From assembly GCA_029940175.1 (NCBI GenBank), contig JAOZRM010000133.1, forward strand, positions 1 through 8,883: DNA of 8,883 nucleotides. Reading direction: 5' to 3'. Shown piece after piece: positions 5,329-8,883 of this stretch. How positions within the stretch are numbered: the first letter of the stretch is position 1; every line of letters begins with the position of its first letter. A program made the translations under genes and the position numbers. The notes under the pieces were generated by a model. The model had not been told where the DNA came from, ran no database searches, and was given only the letters and a program-made list of their open reading frames with translations. Source of the stretch: Candidatus Sabulitectum sp. (lineage in GTDB: Bacteria; Fermentibacterota; Fermentibacteria; Fermentibacterales; JCC-6).

Positions 5329-7017
5329 ATGCGCTACTTTTCTTGTTCGTTTTCGATTTCTCTTGTTATCCTGGTAGCTCTTTTCGGTGCTCTTCATGCC
5401 CAAACTGGCTCATTTGAAGTTCAAGGCAGTCTTCAGCAGAGCCAGTGCTCCGTGCCTGAGCCGAACTCGGGCTTCGTGGCTGTCGCCGGTGGGTGGTTGC
5501 ACAGCCTCGGTCTTAGATCCGATTACTCCATCGTGGCCTGGGGATCAGACGGATTCAACCAGTGCACAGTACCACAACCCGCTTCGGGGTTCATTTCAAT
5601 CGCCGCTGGTTTCTACCATAGTCTCGGTCTCAAATCTGACGGCTCGATTGCTGCTTTTGGGCAAAACAACCACGGTCAGTGCTCCATTCCGGAGCCCAAC
5701 ACCAATTTCGTAGCGATTGCCGGGGGCGGTTATCACAGTCTCGGTTTGAAGGCTAACGGTTCAATAGTCACCCGGGGTGACAATACATTCGGTCAGTGCG
5801 ATGTGCCCGTGCCCAATGCGGGTTTCGTGGCGGTAGCCGGAGGCGGATATCACAGCCTCGGTTTGAAAGCCGACGGTTCAATAGTCGCCTGGGGCGACAA
5901 TACACTTGGTCAGTGCAATGTACCTGAACCCGACACAGGCTTCGTTGCGGTTGCGGCCGGGATGAGATTCAGCATAGGGCTGAAATCTGACGGTTCGATA
6001 GTCGCCTGGGGTGATAATACAATCGGTCAGTGCGCTGTACCGGATTCCGGAAATGGTTTTATAGCGATTACCGGGGGCGGGTACCATGGCCTTGGTCTCA
6101 GATCTGACGGTTCGATAGTTGCCTGGGGTGACAATGAATTCGGGCAGTGCGCTGTACCGGACCCCAACACGGGTTTCGTGGCGATAACCGGGGGAATGAG
6201 GTTCAGCCTCGGTGTGAAAGCTGACGGCTCTATAGTTGCATGGGGAATCGGCCTTGAAAGTCAGATTGCAACTCCTGAGCTGATTCCGGAAATCGAAGCA
6301 GATGTGGATATGGGCCACAGCCTCATTGGCGTGACACTGAATGTTGGAACGCTCGGTATCGGCGGTGATGCAACAATATATATCAGCGATCAGTTCAACG
6401 GCCGCATTGGCTTCAACCGATTTGGTATCAAGATCGATACGAGCGGTTTTGGAAATGATGGAGATGATGAGTCCAGCGGACCACCCGAACCACCGGCAGC
6501 AGCAGGGGGATTCAGCTGCACATTGACCAGCTTTCTCACCGACACCAGCTCGGATGAGGAAAACAGCTCTGACAAACTCGATATCAGTCTCCAGACAGTC
6601 CCACTGCTGATGGACTGGCATCCTGACGGTGGGGGCTTTCGTCTCACTGCCGGGATAGTCATAAATGGCAACAAGGCAGAGCGTTCAGCCGCCCCGGGTG
6701 ACACGGTGGAAGTTAACGGTACCGATTACGTGGTGGAATCGCTGATTTGGACCGCCTCTACCAACTCGTTCTCACCCTACCTTGGTATCGGGACTGGAAA
6801 CGCGGTAGACCGGGCCAGCCGCTGGCATTTCGCATGGGATTTGGGCGTTCTGTTTCACGGTAAGCCAAGGATGAACATAGAGGGCACGGCGCTCAATCCG
6901 TCTTTGCAGTCCGATCTTGAAGAGGACATTGAAGAGGAAGAAGAGAACTTGGAGCAAGATTATAAGGATTTCTTCGTATGGCCGGTTCTCTCCTTCGGTT
7001 TGTCTTACACTTTCTAA
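5329..7017 (+). CDS. Seven-bladed RCC1 propeller fused to an outer-membrane beta-barrel
   Basis: The product has 562 residues. ATG 5329 follows GGAAGGGG and begins a signal peptide ending LHA before QTG (cleavage after residue 24). Residues 48-320 are seven RCC1-type repeats of exactly 39 residues (GFVAVAGGGYHSLGLKADGS, then IVAWGDN-x-x-GQC-x-VP). RCC1 propellers act as binding scaffolds. Residues about 327-562 resemble an outer-membrane porin-like barrel: LGIGGDATIYISDQFNGRIG, an acidic linker, LLMDWHPDGGGFRLTAGIV, SPYLGIGTGNAV, HFAWDLGVLFHGKPR, an acidic helix (SDLEEDIEEEEENLEQDY) and a final FGLSYTF with terminal Phe, the usual outer-membrane insertion signal. A barrel N-terminus normally faces the periplasm, so the propeller is probably periplasmic unless it is translocated. 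It starts 143 bp after the previous gene, and the next gene follows after 19 bp, suggesting an operon with that one. Confidence 0.93.
   Translation: MRYFSCSFSISLVILVALFGALHAQTGSFEVQGSLQQSQCSVPEPNSGFVAVAGGWLHSLGLRSDYSIVAWGSDGFNQCTVPQPASGFISIAAGFYHSLGLKSDGSIAAFGQNNHGQCSIPEPNTNFVAIAGGGYHSLGLKANGSIVTRGDNTFGQCDVPVPNAGFVAVAGGGYHSLGLKADGSIVAWGDNTLGQCNVPEPDTGFVAVAAGMRFSIGLKSDGSIVAWGDNTIGQCAVPDSGNGFIAITGGGYHGLGLRSDGSIVAWGDNEFGQCAVPDPNTGFVAITGGMRFSLGVKADGSIVAWGIGLESQIATPELIPEIEADVDMGHSLIGVTLNVGTLGIGGDATIYISDQFNGRIGFNRFGIKIDTSGFGNDGDDESSGPPEPPAAAGGFSCTLTSFLTDTSSDEENSSDKLDISLQTVPLLMDWHPDGGGFRLTAGIVINGNKAERSAAPGDTVEVNGTDYVVESLIWTASTNSFSPYLGIGTGNAVDRASRWHFAWDLGVLFHGKPRMNIEGTALNPSLQSDLEEDIEEEEENLEQDYKDFFVWPVLSFGLSYTF
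5470..6288 (+). repeat. Seven tandem RCC1 repeats of exactly 117 bp
   Basis: Repeats begin at 5470, 5587, 5704, 5821, 5938, 6055 and 6172, each 117 bp (39 residues) with no indel. Each encodes a GF-V/I-A-I/V start, then HSLGL or a variant, GSIVAWG, and a GQC-x-VP end. The seventh lacks the final QC. A matching SQCSVP lies before repeat 1, as expected if the N-terminal strand closes the last blade. Confidence 0.95.
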
Positions 7018-7036
7018 CCCAAGAATGGAGGTTGAT

Positions 7037-7792
7037 ATGAAAAAGTACTTACCTGTGCTTGTGATGGCTACGGCTTTCACTCTGGTTTACCTTGGCTGCG
7101 GTGACAGCACCGGCCCGTCGGAAGAGACCTACACGGTCTCAGGAACACTCACCAAGCTCGATATAGCAGACGGAATCATGGGTTACGCAATGCTCATAAC
7201 GATGGAAGATGATACGACCTATAATATGATCTACTGGGACGAATCACTATTTGGTGCAGGAGTGGCCAGCTACTCGATGCCCGGTGTTGCTGCGGGTACG
7301 TACTATTTTGTCGCTGTTATCGATGTGAACAGTAATTGGGAGTCGAGCAATGGGCCCGATGAGGGCGATTTGACAAGCAACTTCCACGAGGAGATAATCA
7401 TTCAAAATACTGTGATTAACGTTCCCGATGATGACTGGGAGCTATGGAGCGGTGGTGGTGGTAATTTTTGTGTTTCTGGAACTCTTCTTAAGAACGGGGT
7501 AGCAGACGGAGTTCTGGGATACGTAGCGCTTACGGACAGCAGCTTCAACATCCTGTATTCTGCAGTATCCGAACAACCATTCAGTGCGGGATGGACCACT
7601 TACAGTATCTACGATGTCATGGATGGTTCATACTTTTTCAATGCCTTCATCGATGTGAACGGCAATGCCGATCCTTACAATCCTTCACCAGATGCGGGCG
7701 ACTGGGTCAACTCAGATCCTCCCTGGGTATGGATCGACCAGAATACTGAGCTGGATGTCTACGATGACGAGTGGACTGCTCACGGAGGGTAA
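7037..7792 (+). CDS. Acidic lipoprotein with two tandem domains
   Basis: The product has 251 residues. ATG 7037 sits 5 nt after TGGAGG and opens a lipoprotein signal (MKKYLPVLV...VYLGC, lipidated Cys21); the mature protein starts CGDSTGPSEE. Two repeats of about 107 residues follow: 32-138 (YTVSGTL...ADGIMGYAML...GTYYFVAVIDVNSN...DDDWELW) and 144-251 (FCVSGTLLKNGVADGVLGYVAL...GSYFFNAFIDVNGN...YDDEWTAHGG). Each looks like a small beta-sandwich, perhaps of the carboxypeptidase-regulatory/transthyretin-like type. The D-V-N-x-N and P-D-x-G-D clusters are plausible calcium ligands; both assignments are inference. It starts 19 bp after the RCC1-barrel stop, so it is probably co-transcribed with it and may cooperate with it at the outer membrane. 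No terminator is evident before the convergent pseudogene 22 bp downstream. Confidence 0.9.
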   Translation: MKKYLPVLVMATAFTLVYLGCGDSTGPSEETYTVSGTLTKLDIADGIMGYAMLITMEDDTTYNMIYWDESLFGAGVASYSMPGVAAGTYYFVAVIDVNSNWESSNGPDEGDLTSNFHEEIIIQNTVINVPDDDWELWSGGGGNFCVSGTLLKNGVADGVLGYVALTDSSFNILYSAVSEQPFSAGWTTYSIYDVMDGSYFFNAFIDVNGNADPYNPSPDAGDWVNSDPPWVWIDQNTELDVYDDEWTAHGG

Positions 7793-7814
7793 TAGACTGT
7801 AGTTTCAGGAGTGA

Positions 7815-8180
7815 AAGATAGATACATCATCATAGGTATTTCTCAGCCACAAAACGTATCCTGTTTCTTCAAAAGTTCCACGCGCGTAAACTCCAACGTA
7901 TGCAGATGGAGAGCGTATAATAGTTTTCAAGAACTACCGAGTAGTTATTCTCTGTCATGTAAATGGAGGAGCTGTCACCCCTTATCACACAAGGGTACAC
8001 ATACTCTGTTCCGGTATATGAGATATCATATCTCAAACTGTCATTAACAAAGTAGGTGCCTTCTCCAAACATAGCTACCCATCCATCTGCATTTCCGTCA
8101 CTGAAATCATCCTGGAAGAGAATGTCTTCCGCGAACAGTATTGCCGGGAGTATTAGAAGAGCAATTGTAAAATTTTTCAT
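7815..8180 (-). pseudogene. Truncated, frameshifted copy of the jelly-roll gene
   Basis: From ATG 8180 (signal peptide MKNFTIALLILPAILFAED, same ribosome binding site) the sequence follows the 138-833 protein closely through DDFSDGNADGW, FVNDSLRY and YMTENNYSVVLEN. At 7924-7927 the plus strand has four T where the intact copy has three. The extra base shifts the frame, and translation ends at 7869 with unrelated residues (YYTLSICIRW...). Past the shift, the original frame can still be followed (GVYARGTF- and YVLWLRN-like) to 7815, where homology ends abruptly, so the C-terminal 110 or so residues are missing. Promoter and leader are retained, so a 103-residue secreted fragment could still be made. 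Homology breaks 22 bp after the stop of the convergent gene. Confidence 0.9.
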
Positions 8181-8284
8181 CTCCACCCCTCCTTGCTGGC
8201 CAGCAGAGAGGTGTAATACCACTGTAACTGTTTGTTCAGGGAAATAATCCATACTCCCTGTCATGGCCAATACCTATCAAAGCG

Positions 8285-8313
8285 AGCATCTCGAATGTAT
8301 ATTTACAAGTCAA
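8285..8313 (-). promoter_or_regulatory. Predicted promoter of the jelly-roll pseudogene
   Basis: TTGACT (8313-8308, minus strand) is followed after 17 bp by GATGCT (8290-8285), aligned with the promoter of the intact copy. The -10 box is weaker here (G in place of the first T), so expression may be lower. It faces away from the FN3 lipoprotein gene at 8468. Confidence 0.45.
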
Positions 8314-8467
8314 GCATAGATATTACATAAACTACCAATCAACTAGGGAATAATGAACACATATCTGAGGAATACAACCCTGATTAGCGGCCATCAGTCT
8401 TGTCATCAGGAACTTTATGTGAAATGTTTACTAAAATAATTATTCACTACGGAGAAGGGATGCTTCA

Positions 8468-8883
8468 ATGAAATATGGAATCGGTTTTGTTATTACAATG
8501 TTGATAATTCTACTGTTACCAGCCTGTGGAGACAGTACCGGGCCGTCTCAAGCGGATCTCACACCTTCTGTTCTGTCTCTTGTTTTTACTGGAGATTCAT
8601 CAAAAGCACTTTCAGAGCGAAGTGTTTTAACCGGAACAAAGGGAGCCTGTGAAGTAACTGTCACTTGGACGATCTGTCCGGAGAGTGCCTTTGACAATTA
8701 CGTTCTCTATAGGTCTGAGACCTCAGGAATACCTGCAGATCCTTCCACCGGACTGGTGCTGGGAGTCTTTTCAGAGGCCAATACCAGCCAGTACATTGAT
8801 AATGATGTTCTATGGGGACAAGAGTACTACTATGTTCTTCGAACACAGGATGAAGATGATAATGGTGTATGGAGCAATGAGCC
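8468..8883 (+). CDS. N-terminal part of an FN3-type lipoprotein, runs off the window
   Basis: The frame opens at ATG 8468, 7 nt after AAGGGA, and is still open at the window end after 138 codons. The signal peptide (MKYGIGFVITMLIILLLPAC) has a lipobox with Cys20, and the mature start is CGDSTGPSQ. The next residues parallel the first FN3-like domain of the 2609 protein: TPSVLSLVF, GACEVTVTWTICPES, FDNYVLYRS, EYYYVLRT and VWSNE. It is therefore a paralogue of that gene, probably continuing into further FN3, KNH-like or propeller domains; the 3' part is not visible. It is transcribed divergently from the pseudogene. The 114 bp between 8354 and 8467 must contain its promoter if it has its own, but no convincing -35/-10 pair was found. 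Confidence 0.85.
   Translation, partial: MKYGIGFVITMLIILLLPACGDSTGPSQADLTPSVLSLVFTGDSSKALSERSVLTGTKGACEVTVTWTICPESAFDNYVLYRSETSGIPADPSTGLVLGVFSEANTSQYIDNDVLWGQEYYYVLRTQDEDDNGVWSNE

Larger units (their letters stand above)
7815..8353. repeat. Direct repeat, right copy
   Basis: This is the partner of 470-1008, in the same orientation and of equal length. It holds the jelly-roll pseudogene, its leader (8181-8284) and promoter. The two copies bracket about 6.8 kb containing all four complete plus-strand genes. The right-hand boundary is the same CAATCAACTAGGGAATAA end as in the left copy. Confidence 0.9.

Noticed and set aside
4328..6288. Regular tandem repeats considered as a CRISPR array or satellite
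   Set aside because: Units are 117-126 bp, all multiples of three, encode propeller blades in frame, and lack unique spacers.
5878..6621. Long minus-strand frame of 247 codons opposite the RCC1 repeats
   Set aside because: Its apparent repeats follow from the 117-bp plus-strand units. It has no ribosome binding site or family motif.
8380..8397. CTGAT/ATCAG inverted repeat upstream of the 8468 gene
   Set aside because: Five base pairs with an 8-nt loop is within chance expectation, and nothing else marks it as an operator or terminator.

Overview
The window looks like chromosomal accessory DNA from an uncultured Gram-negative bacterium. The pointers are four lipoprotein signal peptides with lipobox cysteines and a protein ending in an outer-membrane beta-barrel with a terminal aromatic residue. 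The Cys-Gly-Asp/Glu...Gly-Pro tethers and stacked beta-propeller, FN3 and jelly-roll domains are a style I associate with candidate phyla near the FCB group. That placement is inference from style; no phylogenetic marker is present.

Layout. Positions 1-72 hold the 3' end of a plus-strand gene, possibly a truncated DNA-3-methyladenine glycosylase, followed by a perfect 15-bp hairpin (79-115). Next, on the minus strand, is a secreted jelly-roll-like protein (138-833) with a promoter and a structured leader (834-966). About 0.9 kb (1009-1939) follows without a convincing gene, but with three minus-strand fragments that read like degraded protein. The plus strand then carries a small lipoprotein (1940-2473), an 858-residue lipoprotein with two FN3-like domains, three Kre9/KNH-like repeats and a seven-bladed YVTN propeller (2609-5185), a seven-bladed RCC1 propeller fused to an outer-membrane barrel (5329-7017), and an internally duplicated acidic lipoprotein (7037-7792). 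At 7815-8180 lies a truncated, frameshifted second copy of the jelly-roll gene, again with its promoter and leader. Diverging from it, an FN3-type lipoprotein gene (8468 onward) runs off the window and is a paralogue of the N-terminus of the 2609 gene.

How it fits together. Every confident product is exported, and none has a recognisable enzymatic active site. The set reads as an envelope display cluster: lipid-anchored stalks, two unrelated seven-bladed propellers, one carried on its own barrel, and a secreted jelly-roll protein. The 539-bp direct repeats (470-1008 and 7815-8353), each with an FN3 lipoprotein gene on its right, suggest that a jelly-roll/FN3 module was duplicated and that one jelly-roll copy then decayed. 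The most unusual items are the RCC1-barrel fusion, the seven evenly spaced cysteines in each propeller, and the leader that is conserved better than the coding sequence it precedes.
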